Below the pieces are notes generated by a model that saw nothing but the letters and a program-made list of their open reading frames with translations, had not been told where the DNA came from and searched no databases. Shown one piece after another: positions 1 to 8,441 of a DNA stretch of 64,000 nucleotides. Origin of the DNA: Elioraea tepida. Its GTDB lineage: Bacteria; Pseudomonadota; Alphaproteobacteria; Acetobacterales; Acetobacteraceae. Within the stretch, counting starts at the first letter, position 1. The number at the start of each line of letters is the position of its first letter. The position numbers were made by a program, and so were the translations under genes. The stretch is from positions 248,001 through 312,000 of the forward strand of contig NZ_CP076448.1 of assembly GCF_019203965.1 (NCBI RefSeq), in the 5' to 3' direction.

Positions 1-58
1 CGGCGCCTGGATGTCGGTCGATCGGTGTGGCGGTGCGGAGATCGGGACCGGGCCGCGG

Positions 59-134
59 TGGCTCCCCGAGCTGGGCTCGAACCAGCGACACGCGGATTAA
101 CAGTCCGCTGCTCTACCAACTGAGCTATCGGGGA
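59..134 (-). tRNA. tRNA-Asn (anticodon GTT)
   Basis: The minus strand folds into a full cloverleaf: acceptor TCCCCGA pairs with TCGGGGA, the anticodon loop is CTGTTAA, the T arm contains GGTTCGAGCC, and the 3' CCA is encoded. The anticodon GTT reads Asn codons. It is the downstream member of two minus-strand tRNAs, each with its own promoter-like sequence. The bases left of it (1-58) show nothing recognisable. Confidence 0.96.
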
Positions 135-150
135 TCAGCCGCCCGCGAGC

Positions 151-179
151 GGTCTAGCGCAGCGCCGCGGCGCGATCAA
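151..179 (-). promoter_or_regulatory. promoter of tRNA-Asn
   Basis: Read on the minus strand, TTGATC (174-179) is followed after 17 bases by TAGACC (151-156). The predicted transcription start falls about 10 bases before the mature tRNA 5' end at 134. The -35 matches consensus well and the -10 only partly. Confidence 0.5.
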
Positions 180-264
180 GCACGCCCGCGCCGGCAACGC
201 GCTTCGCCCGGGCTTGGGAGACCCTGTCGCTACCGAAGCCGCGACGCGCCGCCTCCGCCGCCGT

Positions 265-338
265 TGGAGGCCCGAGCCGGAATCGAACCGACGTCCGGGG
301 ATTTGCAGTCCCCTGCATGACCACTCTGCCATCGGGCC
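265..338 (-). tRNA. tRNA-Cys (anticodon GCA)
   Basis: A minus-strand cloverleaf with acceptor GGCCCGA/TCGGGCC, anticodon loop CTGCAAA, T arm GGTTCGATTCC, discriminator base T as expected for tRNA-Cys, and an encoded CCA. The anticodon GCA reads Cys codons. It lies 130 bases upstream of tRNA-Asn on the same strand. Confidence 0.96.
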
Positions 339-353
339 GCGCGACACCGCGTT

Positions 354-382
354 TCGTTAGGGCCACGCCCGGTCAGGGTCAA
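354..382 (-). promoter_or_regulatory. promoter of tRNA-Cys
   Basis: On the minus strand TTGACC (377-382), a 17-base spacer and TAACGA (354-359) lie so that transcription would start about 8 bases before the tRNA. The -10 resembles the TAACGT in front of ihfA at 9408, which suggests a shared house style for strong promoters here. Confidence 0.6.
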
Positions 383-470
383 GCGGCGGCCTTAAACCGG
401 GCGTCTTGTTGCACCGCGACAGCAGGGCCAATATCCGGCACGCCCAGCGGAAGGGGGATCAGACAGCCGC

Positions 471-1124
471 ATGGATTTCGCCAAGGCACGATTCAATATG
501 GTCGAAGGCCAGCTCCGCCCCAACCGGGTGACGGACCCGGGCCTGCTCGACGCGATGGCGGAGGTGCCGCGCGAGTCGTTCCTGCCCGAGGCGAAGCGCC
601 CGCTTGCCTATGTCGATGAGGACATCCCGCTCGGCGGCGGGCGCTTCCTGATGGAGCCCATGGTGTTCGCCCGCCTCGTCCAGGCGGCTGGGGTCCGGCC
701 AGGGTGCCGCGTGCTCGTGGTCGGAGCGGGCGCGGGCTACGGCGTTGCGGTGCTGTGCCGGATGGGGGCGCGCGTGGTTGCGCTCGAGACCCCGGGAGCA
801 CTTGTGGAGTCTCTCCGCTCAAGGCTCTCCGATATCGAGGGGGCGACGGTCGTGGCCGGGCCGCTCGTGGAAGGCTGGGCCGCGGCGGCACCCTATGACG
901 TGATCCTGATCGAAGGGGCGGTGGAGGAGATCCCCGGAGGCCTGACGGAGCAGCTCGCGGAAGGGGGGCGCCTCGTCACGGTGCGTGCCTCCTCCCGCCC
1001 GGGCGTGCTCGGCCGTGCCGTTCGTCTGCTTCGCGCCGCCGGGACGGTCACGGAGGTGGTGCTGTTCGAGGCCGGCACCCCGACCTTGCCCGAGTTCCGC
1101 CGCGCCCCGGCCTTCGTGTTCTGA
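471..1124 (+). CDS. protein-L-isoaspartate O-methyltransferase family protein
   Basis: A 217-residue SAM-dependent methyltransferase of the PCM type. The family converts isoaspartyl residues of aged proteins to methyl esters. The SAM-binding motif I is VLVVGAGAGYG at residues 81-91, preceded by a PCM-like N-terminus (GQLRPNRVTDPGLLDAM). The usual PCM substrate-loop motif (T-I-S-Q-P) is not present; the equivalent stretch reads FLMEPMVFARL, so activity on isoaspartate is uncertain. A second, canonical PCM lies at 55230. A rhodanese gene starts 8 bases downstream and a TolC gene follows, an arrangement I associate with alphaproteobacterial tolC loci. Confidence 0.85.
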   Translation: MDFAKARFNMVEGQLRPNRVTDPGLLDAMAEVPRESFLPEAKRPLAYVDEDIPLGGGRFLMEPMVFARLVQAAGVRPGCRVLVVGAGAGYGVAVLCRMGARVVALETPGALVESLRSRLSDIEGATVVAGPLVEGWAAAAPYDVILIEGAVEEIPGGLTEQLAEGGRLVTVRASSRPGVLGRAVRLLRAAGTVTEVVLFEAGTPTLPEFRRAPAFVF

Positions 1125-1132
1125 GGCGCGGC

Positions 1133-1474
1133 GTGGCCGGCCCGTCCTTTCCCCTGCCGATCGAGATCGATGTCGCCACCCTGGATGCCTGGCGACGGGA
1201 CAGCGTTCCGCATGCGGTTCTTGACGTGCGCGAGCCGTGGGAGGTCGCGATCGCGTCTCTCGCCGGCTCGCTCACGATTCCGATGGCCGAGGTGCCGGAG
1301 CGGACCACAGCGCTGCCGCGGGACGTGCCGGTCGTCGTGCTCTGTCATCATGGCGGACGGAGCCTGCGCGTCACCCTCTGGCTTCGGGCACGAGGGTTCG
1401 CCAACGCGGTCAACCTCGCCGGCGGGATCGACGCCTGGGCGGCGGAGGTGGACCCGTCGCTGCCCACCTATTGA
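1133..1474 (+). CDS. rhodanese-like domain protein
   Basis: A 113-residue single-domain rhodanese (sulfurtransferase fold), probably cytoplasmic. The family carries persulfide sulfur on a catalytic cysteine; here Cys71 lies in the loop LCHHGGRS. DVREPWE near residues 31-37 and NLAGGIDAW near the C-terminus are the family signatures. It starts with GTG eight bases after the methyltransferase stop, so the two are probably co-transcribed. The physiological substrate cannot be told from sequence. Confidence 0.88.
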   Translation: MAGPSFPLPIEIDVATLDAWRRDSVPHAVLDVREPWEVAIASLAGSLTIPMAEVPERTTALPRDVPVVVLCHHGGRSLRVTLWLRARGFANAVNLAGGIDAWAAEVDPSLPTY

Positions 1475-1631
1475 TCGGCGCACGGGGGGCGCGGCGTGGC
1501 CTGCGTCGTTCCGCCCTTGCACAGCGATGCGCAATGGCGGCAGCCTAGCAGCCTAGGTGCTGCGTCGCGGAGTTGGCGGCCAATCCGGGCCGCAGCGGCA
1601 TGCACGTCGCAAGACGTTGGCGAGGAGAGCG

Positions 1632-3089
1632 GTGGACCGGACGATGGGTGATCAACAGCGTGGCGTGGGCGGAATGATCGGGCGTTGGGGAGGGGCGGCG
1701 GTGCTTGCGGCGTGCGTCCTCCTTCCGGCTTATGCCGCCGAGGCGCAGACGCTGCGCGAGGCGCTGGCGCTCGCCTACGCCAACAACCCGACGCTGCAGG
1801 CCGCCCGCGCGCGGCTTCGTGCCGTCGACGAGAACGTTCCGCAGGCGCTCTCCGGCTGGCGTCCGGTGGTGACGCTTCAGGGGCAATACGGCTACGCCGA
1901 CGGAACGCAGACGGGAGCGCTCCAGCCCAACGGGCTGCGCACGCGCACCAATCTCGAACGCAACCCCCTCTCGGGCAGCGCGACCTTCGTCCAGCCTCTT
2001 TATCGCGGCGGCCGCACCGTCGCGGCGACGCGGCGTGCCGAGAGCCAGGTGCTCGCCGAGCGCGCCAACCTGCTCGCGACCGAGCAGAGCGTGCTCGCCG
2101 ATGCGGTCAATGCCTATGTCACGGTGATCCAGAACCAGGAAGTCCTGAGGCTGACGACGAACAATGTGCGCGTGCTCGAACGGCAGCTCCAGGCGGCGCG
2201 CGACCGGTTCCGGGTCGGCGAGATCACCCGAACCGACGTCGCCCAGGCAGAGGCGCGGCTCGAGCGCGCGCGTTCGGAACGAAGCCGCGCCGACGGCGAT
2301 CTGCAGACGGCGCGGTCGAACTTCGAGCGCCTGATCGGCGAGCCGCCGCGCGCGCTCACCGCACCGCCGCCGCTTCGGCCGATCGCGCGCGACGCCGAAG
2401 AGGCCGCCCGGCTGGCCGAGGCGAACAACCCGAACGTGCTGCGCGCTCGGTTCGAGGAACAGGCCGCGATCCACAACATCGACGTTGTCTTCGGCGAGCT
2501 TCTGCCCACCGCCTCGCTCCAGGGCAGCGCGTTCCGAAATGACGACAACTCCCTGCGCGACACCCGCAGCACCGGCGGGCAGCTGGTCGGGGTGCTGTCG
2601 GTGCCGCTGTACCAGGGGGGGCAGGAGCATGCGCGCGTGCGCCAGGCGAAGCAGGAGGCGCAGCGGGCGCAGGAGGTGCTGAACGAGGTTCGCCGCCAGG
2701 TGGTGGACAATGCCCGGCGCGCTTGGGAGACGCTTCAGGCGGCGCGTGCCGAGGTGAACGCACGCACGGCGCAGATCCGCGCCAACGAGATCGCCCTCGA
2801 TGGCGTGCAGCGCGAGGCGCTCGTCGGCAGCCGGACGACGCTCGACGTCCTGAACGCCGAGCAGGAGCTTCTTGATGCCCGAACCGCTCTCGTGCGCGCC
2901 ACGCGCGACTACCTGATCGCGACCTATGCGCTCGCCGCGGCCGCGGGCAGGCTGACAGCGCGCGACCTTCAGCTTCCGGTCCAGATCTACGATCCGCTCG
3001 AGCACTACACCTCGGTGCGGAACCGCTGGATCGGCACGGACGTGCCCCCCGCACGGCCGCTGCCTCTGACCCCGACGGCGTCGCGATGA
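1632..3089 (+). CDS. tolC: TolC family outer membrane channel
   Basis: An outer membrane efflux protein (about 485 residues) that forms the exit duct for type I secretion and RND pumps. After a signal peptide (hydrophobic AAVLAACVLLPAYA then AEAQT) the typical start TLREALALAYANNPTLQAAR appears, and two repeats rich in heptad-like Ala/Arg/Glu coiled coil follow. GTG 1632 is preferred because GAGGAG lies at 1622-1627; ATG 1644 and ATG 1674 also leave the signal peptide intact. The stop overlaps the popZ start by 4 bases. No pump gene is adjacent, so its partners are encoded elsewhere. Confidence 0.9.
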   Translation: MDRTMGDQQRGVGGMIGRWGGAAVLAACVLLPAYAAEAQTLREALALAYANNPTLQAARARLRAVDENVPQALSGWRPVVTLQGQYGYADGTQTGALQPNGLRTRTNLERNPLSGSATFVQPLYRGGRTVAATRRAESQVLAERANLLATEQSVLADAVNAYVTVIQNQEVLRLTTNNVRVLERQLQAARDRFRVGEITRTDVAQAEARLERARSERSRADGDLQTARSNFERLIGEPPRALTAPPPLRPIARDAEEAARLAEANNPNVLRARFEEQAAIHNIDVVFGELLPTASLQGSAFRNDDNSLRDTRSTGGQLVGVLSVPLYQGGQEHARVRQAKQEAQRAQEVLNEVRRQVVDNARRAWETLQAARAEVNARTAQIRANEIALDGVQREALVGSRTTLDVLNAEQELLDARTALVRATRDYLIATYALAAAAGRLTARDLQLPVQIYDPLEHYTSVRNRWIGTDVPPARPLPLTPTASR

Positions 3090-3745
3090 GCGCCGAACCG
3101 CCCAAGCCCGCCGCGCCGCAATCGCCGGTCGGGCAGGACGCCTCGATGGAGGACATCCTCGCCTCGATCAGGCGGATCCTGGCCGAAGATCAGGCCGCGC
3201 CGATGCCGGCTGCGACCACGCCCGAGCCAGGTGGCGCCCCGGCCGACGACATCCTCGACCTGACCGAGCAGATGCTCGTGCCCGAGCAGAGGGCACCCGA
3301 CGCCGCCGCGTCGCGGCCTTCGGGGTCGCAGGCCGAGATCGACGCTCTCCTCGCCGGCGCGCCCCAGTCCTCGGCTCCGGCGCCGATGTCGGAAGCGGAG
3401 ATCGACGCGATGTTCGCCTCTTCCTCCGCCGGGGCCACTCCTGCGCCGCAGCCGGAAGCGGGCGCCGCCCCGTCCGCCGTTGCCGGTGTCGAGGAGGGGC
3501 TGATCGGCACGGCCGCCGCCACCGCCACCGCCGCCTCCTTCGCCGCGCTGCGCGCCGCGCGCGGGCAGGGGGAGATGCCGCGCCAGGCCGCGGCCGACAT
3601 CGCTCTCGGCAACGGTGCGGTGACGCTCGAGCAGATCGTGCGCGAGGAGCTTCGCCCGCTTCTCAAGGCCTGGCTCGATGCGAACCTGCCCGGGCTCGTC
3701 GAGCGTCTCGTGAAGGCGGAACTCGAACGCGTCGCGCGCGGCTGA
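3086..3745 (+). CDS. popZ: PopZ-like polar organizing protein (DUF2497)
   Basis: A 219-residue protein with the tripartite layout of PopZ. It has a short N-terminal helix (SMEDILASIRRILAED, about residues 20-35) for partner binding, a Pro/Ala/acid-rich disordered middle, and a conserved C-terminal oligomerisation region (TLEQIVREELRPLLKAWLD and LVERLVKAEL). In Caulobacter PopZ forms a polar matrix that anchors the centromere. The gene overlaps tolC by 4 bases and precedes valS, a common alphaproteobacterial order. Function in this organism is inferred from the family. Confidence 0.87.
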   Translation: MSAEPPKPAAPQSPVGQDASMEDILASIRRILAEDQAAPMPAATTPEPGGAPADDILDLTEQMLVPEQRAPDAAASRPSGSQAEIDALLAGAPQSSAPAPMSEAEIDAMFASSSAGATPAPQPEAGAAPSAVAGVEEGLIGTAAATATAASFAALRAARGQGEMPRQAAADIALGNGAVTLEQIVREELRPLLKAWLDANLPGLVERLVKAELERVARG

Positions 3746-3828
3746 GCCTCGGTGGGGGCGCTTGACGGGGCAGTCCGCTGCCCGCCCAATCCGCGCCCGT
3801 GACGCTGCTGCACCCCCTGGCCGGAGCC

Positions 3829-6501
3829 ATGCTGGACAAGACCTTCCCCCACGCCGACGTCGAGGCGCGCCACTACGCGCGCTGGGAGCGTTCGGGCCTG
3901 TTCGGCGCCAATCCTTCGAGCAGCGCGCGCCCCTTCTGCATCGTCATCCCGCCGCCGAACGTCACCGGCAGCCTGCACATGGGCCATGCGCTCAACAACA
4001 CGCTTCAGGACATCCTGATCCGCTGGCGCCGGATGAAGGGGGACGATGTGCTTTGGCTCCCCGGAACCGACCATGCGGGGATCGCGACGCAGATGGTGGT
4101 CGACCGAATGCTCGCCGCCGAAGGCATCCGGTCGCAGGAGCTCGGCCGCGAGGCCTTCATCAGCCGCGTGTGGGAGTGGAAGGCGCAGTCGGGGGGCACG
4201 ATCACGCGCCAGCTTCGACGCCTCGGCGCCTCGCTCGACTGGACGCGCGAGCGGTTCACCCTCGATGAGGGCCTCTCGCGGGCGGTGACGGAGGTGTTCG
4301 TCCGGCTCTACCGCGAGGGGCTGCTCTACCGCGCCAAGCGGCTCGTCAACTGGGACCCGAAGTTCCACTCCGCGATCTCCGACCTCGAGGTCGAGAACCG
4401 CGAGGTGAAGGGCACACTCTGGCACATCCGCTATCCGATCGCCGGCGAGGAGGGGCTCTCGATCACGGTCGCCACCACCCGGCCGGAGACGATGCTCGGG
4501 GACACGGCGGTCGCGGTTCACCCCGATGACGCGCGCTATCGCCACCTCGTCGGGCGCGAGGCGATCCTGCCGCTCTCCGGCCGGCGCATCCCGATCATCG
4601 CCGATGCCTACTCCGACCCGGAGAAGGGAACCGGTGCGGTGAAGATCACGCCCGCCCATGACTTCAACGACTTCGAGGTCGGCCGCCGGCATGGCCTGCC
4701 GCTTCTCAACATCTTCGACCCGGATGCGCGGCTTGCCGACATCCCGGAGGTCCCGGCCGCCTATCGCGGGCTCGATCGCTTCGCCGCGCGGCAGGCGATC
4801 GTGGCCGACCTCGAGGCGGCCGGCCTGCTCGCGAAGGCCGAGCCGCACACCCACATGGTTCCGCACGGCGACCGTTCCGGAGTCGTGATCGAGCCCTACC
4901 TCACGGACCAGTGGTTCGTCGATGCGAAGGCGCTTGCGGGGCCGGCGATCGAGGCCGTCTCGAGCGGGCGCACGGTGTTCGTGCCGCGCGCCTGGGAGAA
5001 CACCTTCTTCGCCTGGATGCGCGAGATAGAGCCCTGGTGCGTCTCCCGCCAGCTCTGGTGGGGGCACCAGATCCCGGCGTGGTACGCGCCGGACGGCCGT
5101 ATCTTCGTCGCGCATTCTGAGGAGGAGGCGAAGCGCGACGCGGCCGAGGCCTATGGCCACGAGGTCGAGCTCACGCGCGACCCCGACGTGCTCGACACCT
5201 GGTTCTCGTCCGCTCTCTGGCCGTTCTCGACGCTCGGCTGGCCGGAGCGGACCGCGGAGCTTGCGCGCTACTACCCGGGCGATGTGCTCGTCACCGGCTT
5301 CGACATCATCTTCTTCTGGGTCGCCCGGATGATGATGATGGGGATCCACTTCATGGGCGAGGTTCCCTTCCGCACCGTCTACGTGCACGGGCTTGTGCGC
5401 GACGAGCGCGGGCAGAAGATGTCGAAGTCGAAAGGCAACGTCATCGACCCGCTCGATCTGATCGAGGCCTATGGCGCCGATGCGCTCCGCTTCACGCTCG
5501 CGGCGATGGAGAGCCAAGGGCGCGACGTGAAGCTCTCGCGCGAGCGCGTCGAGGGCTACCGCAATTTCGGCACCAAGCTCTGGAACGCGGCGCGTTTCTG
5601 CCAGATGCATGCCTGCGCTCCCGTGCCGGGGTGGGACCCTGCTTCGGCGCAGATGACGCTGAACCGCTGGATCATCGGCGCGCTCGCGGAGGCCGGCTCG
5701 GGTGCAACGCGCGCGCTCGAGGAGTTCCGCTTCGACCTCTACACGGGCGGGCTCTACCAGTTCGTCTGGGGAACGTTCTGCGACTGGTATCTCGAGCTCG
5801 CCAAGCCCGCGCTGATCGGGCCCGACGGGCCGCAGAAGGAGGAGACACGGGCGACCGCCGCCTTCGTTCTCGACACGGTGCTCGCGCTGCTGCACCCGGT
5901 CCAGCCCTTCCTGACGGAGGAGCTATGGCACGCGCTCGCCGACCGGGGCCCCGGCGCCTGCGAGGGGCGGCGCACGCTGATGACCGAGCCGTGGCCGGAC
6001 GCGGCGTCGCTGCCGCGCGACCCGGCCGCGGAGGCGGAAGTCGGGTGGGTGATCGCTCTCGTCTCCGAGCTCCGCGCCATCCGCTCGGAGATGGGGGTGC
6101 CGCCCGCGCGCGAGATCACCACCCACCTGAAGGATGCGCATGGCGAGACGCTTGCGCGGCTCGAACGCTGGAAAGAGCCGATCCTGAGGCTCGCGCGCCT
6201 GTCCGACATCACCCCGCTCGAGGGCGAGGTGCCCAAAGGTGCCGCCCAGGGCGTGGTCGGGGAGGCGACGGTCGTGCTGCCGCTTGCCGGGGTGATCGAC
6301 CTCGCCGCCGAACGCGCCCGCCTCGGCCGCGAGATCGCGAAGCAGCGTGAGGAGATCCGCAAGCTCGACCAGAAGCTCGCCAACCCTGCCTTCGTCTCGC
6401 GTGCGGCGGAGGAGGTGGTGGAGGAGACGCGCCGCAAGCGCGCCGCGGCGGAGGCGACCGCAGCGCGGCTCGAGGCAGCGCTTGCGCGGATCGCGGTCTG
6501 A
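3829..6501 (+). CDS. valS: valyl-tRNA synthetase
   Basis: Class I aminoacyl-tRNA synthetase that charges tRNA-Val, about 890 residues as expected for the family. The HIGH-type motif is within PPPNVTGSLHMGH (residues 41-53), KMSKS lies at 530-534, and the C-terminal coiled coil begins ERARLGREIAKQREEIRKL. The editing domain is present between them (TTRPETMLGDTAVAVHP). The ATG at 3829 gives the family's usual start MLDKTF; the GTG at 3799 would add ten residues but has no visible ribosome site. ilvD follows after 24 bases. Confidence 0.97.
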   Translation: MLDKTFPHADVEARHYARWERSGLFGANPSSSARPFCIVIPPPNVTGSLHMGHALNNTLQDILIRWRRMKGDDVLWLPGTDHAGIATQMVVDRMLAAEGIRSQELGREAFISRVWEWKAQSGGTITRQLRRLGASLDWTRERFTLDEGLSRAVTEVFVRLYREGLLYRAKRLVNWDPKFHSAISDLEVENREVKGTLWHIRYPIAGEEGLSITVATTRPETMLGDTAVAVHPDDARYRHLVGREAILPLSGRRIPIIADAYSDPEKGTGAVKITPAHDFNDFEVGRRHGLPLLNIFDPDARLADIPEVPAAYRGLDRFAARQAIVADLEAAGLLAKAEPHTHMVPHGDRSGVVIEPYLTDQWFVDAKALAGPAIEAVSSGRTVFVPRAWENTFFAWMREIEPWCVSRQLWWGHQIPAWYAPDGRIFVAHSEEEAKRDAAEAYGHEVELTRDPDVLDTWFSSALWPFSTLGWPERTAELARYYPGDVLVTGFDIIFFWVARMMMMGIHFMGEVPFRTVYVHGLVRDERGQKMSKSKGNVIDPLDLIEAYGADALRFTLAAMESQGRDVKLSRERVEGYRNFGTKLWNAARFCQMHACAPVPGWDPASAQMTLNRWIIGALAEAGSGATRALEEFRFDLYTGGLYQFVWGTFCDWYLELAKPALIGPDGPQKEETRATAAFVLDTVLALLHPVQPFLTEELWHALADRGPGACEGRRTLMTEPWPDAASLPRDPAAEAEVGWVIALVSELRAIRSEMGVPPAREITTHLKDAHGETLARLERWKEPILRLARLSDITPLEGEVPKGAAQGVVGEATVVLPLAGVIDLAAERARLGREIAKQREEIRKLDQKLANPAFVSRAAEEVVEETRRKRAAAEATAARLEAALARIAV

Positions 6502-6525
6502 CAGGATACGGAGAGGGAACGACTC

Positions 6526-8250
6526 GTGAGCAAGATGACCTGGGACAAGTCCCGCCTGCCGAGCAGGCATTCGACCGTCGGGCCCGACCGCGCGCCGCAC
6601 CGAAGCTACTACTATGCGATGGGGCTGACGAAAGAGGAGATCGCCGCCCCGTTCGTCGGTGTGGCCACCTGCTGGAACGAGGCCGCCCCCTGCAACATCG
6701 CGCTCTCCCGCCAGGCGCAGAGCGTCAAGCGCGGCGTGGCCGAAGCCGGGGCGACACCGCGCGAGTTCACCACCATCACCGTGACCGATGGCATCGCCAT
6801 GGGCCACCAGGGGATGAAGTCGTCACTCGCCTCGCGCGAGGTGATCGCCGACTCGATCGAGCTCACGGTGCGTGGCCACGGTTATGACGCGCTCGTCGGG
6901 CTTGCCGGCTGCGACAAGACGCTTCCCGGCGTGATGATGGCGATGGTGCGTCTCAACATCCCCTCCGTGTTCATGTATGGCGGATCGATCCTGCCCGGCA
7001 CCTGGAGGGGCAGGGACGTGACCGTGCTCGACGTGTTCGAGGCGGTCGGCCAGCACGCGGCCGGCAATCTCACCGATGCCGAGCTCGAGGAGCTCGAGCA
7101 GGTCGCCTGCCCGGGCGCCGGCGCCTGCGGTGGCCAGTTCACCGCCAACACCATGGCCTGCGTCTCGGAGGTGATCGGCCTCGCCCTGCCGGGCTCTGCC
7201 GGCGCGCCCGCTCCCTTCGAGGAGCGCGACGCCTTCGCGGTGAAGTCGGGCATCGCGGTCGTCGAGCTCCTCAAGAACAACATCCGGCCGCGCGACATCG
7301 TCACCCGCAAGGCGCTCGAGAACGCGGCGATGATCGTCGGCGCCACCGGTGGCTCGACCAACGCCGCGCTTCACCTGCCCGCGATCGCCCACGAGGCGGG
7401 GATACGCTTCACCCTCGAGGACGTGGCGCGGATCATGCGCGCAACCCCGCACATCGCCGACCTCAAGCCAGGGGGGCGTTATGTCGCGCTCGACGTGCAC
7501 CGGATCGGCGGCGTTCCGGTGATCATCAAGGCGCTGCTCGATGCCGGGCTGTTGCACGGCGACTGCCTGACCGTGACGGGCCGCACGCTTGCCGAGAACC
7601 ACAAGGACGTGGTGTTCCCGACCGACCAGGACGTGGTGCGGCCGGTCTCGAACCCGATTTCGACCACGGGCGGGGTCGTCGGGCTCAAAGGCAATCTCGC
7701 CCCGGACGGGGCAATCGTGAAGATCGCCGGGATGAAGAACCTCCGCTTCGAAGGCCGCGCCCTGTGTTTCGACTGCGAGGAGGACGCCTTCGCCGCGGTG
7801 CGCGAGCGCGCCTACCAGGAGGGGGACGTGATCGTGATCCGCTATGAAGGGCCGAAGGGCGGCCCTGGCATGCGCGAGATGCTCTCGACCACCTCCGCGA
7901 TCTATGGCCAGGGGATGGGCGAAAAGGTGGCGCTCATCACCGACGGGCGCTTCTCCGGCGCGACGCGCGGCTTCTGCATCGGCCACGTCTCGCCCGAGGC
8001 GGCCGTTGGCGGGCCGATCGGCCTTCTGCGCAACGGCGACCGGATCGTGATCGACGCCGCCGCCGGCACGCTCGATGTGCTGCTGACAGACGCCGAGCTC
8101 GCCGCGCGCCGGGCAGCGTGGAAGCCGCGCGAGACCATTTACCGCTCCGGCGCTCTCTGGAAATACGCCCAGCTCGTCGGCCCGGCGCATGAGGGGGCGG
8201 TGACGCACCCCGGCGCGGCGCAGGAGGGGCACGTCTACGCCGACCTCTGA
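6526..8250 (+). CDS. ilvD: dihydroxy-acid dehydratase
   Basis: The penultimate step of valine, isoleucine and leucine/pantothenate precursor synthesis: dehydration of 2,3-dihydroxy acids to 2-oxo acids in the cytoplasm. It has 574 residues. The Fe-S cluster cysteines are visible as C56 (NEAAPCN), C129 (LAGCDKTLPG) and C201 (PGAGACGGQF). It starts with GTG behind GGAGAGGGA; an ATG three codons in is the alternative. It is probably co-transcribed with valS. Stem-loops between 8266 and 8364 separate it from the convergent xth. Confidence 0.97.
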   Translation: MSKMTWDKSRLPSRHSTVGPDRAPHRSYYYAMGLTKEEIAAPFVGVATCWNEAAPCNIALSRQAQSVKRGVAEAGATPREFTTITVTDGIAMGHQGMKSSLASREVIADSIELTVRGHGYDALVGLAGCDKTLPGVMMAMVRLNIPSVFMYGGSILPGTWRGRDVTVLDVFEAVGQHAAGNLTDAELEELEQVACPGAGACGGQFTANTMACVSEVIGLALPGSAGAPAPFEERDAFAVKSGIAVVELLKNNIRPRDIVTRKALENAAMIVGATGGSTNAALHLPAIAHEAGIRFTLEDVARIMRATPHIADLKPGGRYVALDVHRIGGVPVIIKALLDAGLLHGDCLTVTGRTLAENHKDVVFPTDQDVVRPVSNPISTTGGVVGLKGNLAPDGAIVKIAGMKNLRFEGRALCFDCEEDAFAAVRERAYQEGDVIVIRYEGPKGGPGMREMLSTTSAIYGQGMGEKVALITDGRFSGATRGFCIGHVSPEAAVGGPIGLLRNGDRIVIDAAAGTLDVLLTDAELAARRAAWKPRETIYRSGALWKYAQLVGPAHEGAVTHPGAAQEGHVYADL

Positions 8251-8265
8251 GGCGGCGTCGCGCAC

Positions 8266-8364
8266 CCGCGGCGGGCGCCCGGAGGATCGGTCCGCCGCGG
8301 CCGTGCCGGCGCGCCCGCCGAAGACGAAGGCGGCTCGCGCGGCGCTGACCTGCGCGCCGCAGCC
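8266..8364. terminator. two stem-loops between convergent ilvD and xth
   Basis: CCGCGGCGG (8266-8274) pairs perfectly with CCGCCGCGG (8292-8300). GCGGCGC (8339-8345) pairs with GCGCCGC (8354-8360), extended by GGCT/AGCC across a 3-base bulge. No U-tract follows on either strand, so these could be factor-dependent or bidirectional termination structures, or only RNA-stabilising hairpins. The rest of the 187-base gap shows no gene apart from the tiny frame at 8373. Confidence 0.4.
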
Positions 8365-8372
8365 GCGCGCCG

Positions 8373-8441
8373 TCAGGCGGTTCTTGCGCCCGTCTTGGAG
8401 ACTTGGAGACGAGCCTCCGTGAGGGCTGCCGCCTCGCTCAT
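8373..8441 (-). CDS. possible 22-residue translationally coupled peptide
   Basis: The ATG overlaps the xth stop (ATGA) and opens a frame of 22 residues beginning MSEAAALTEARLQV and ending TGARTA. Overlapping stop/start pairs are common in this genome. Nothing identifies the product, and a frame this short may be chance. Confidence 0.15.
   Translation of the reverse strand: MSEAAALTEARLQVSKTGARTA

Noticed and set aside
1545-3005. A 486-codon minus-strand frame opposite tolC
   Set aside because: It mirrors tolC codons; tolC has a signal peptide and family repeats, and the antisense product has none.
3190-5895. A 901-codon minus-strand frame opposite popZ and valS
   Set aside because: It is antisense to two certain genes, has shadow-type composition (Arg/Ala/Gly/Glu-rich without motifs), and long open antisense frames are expected at this GC content.
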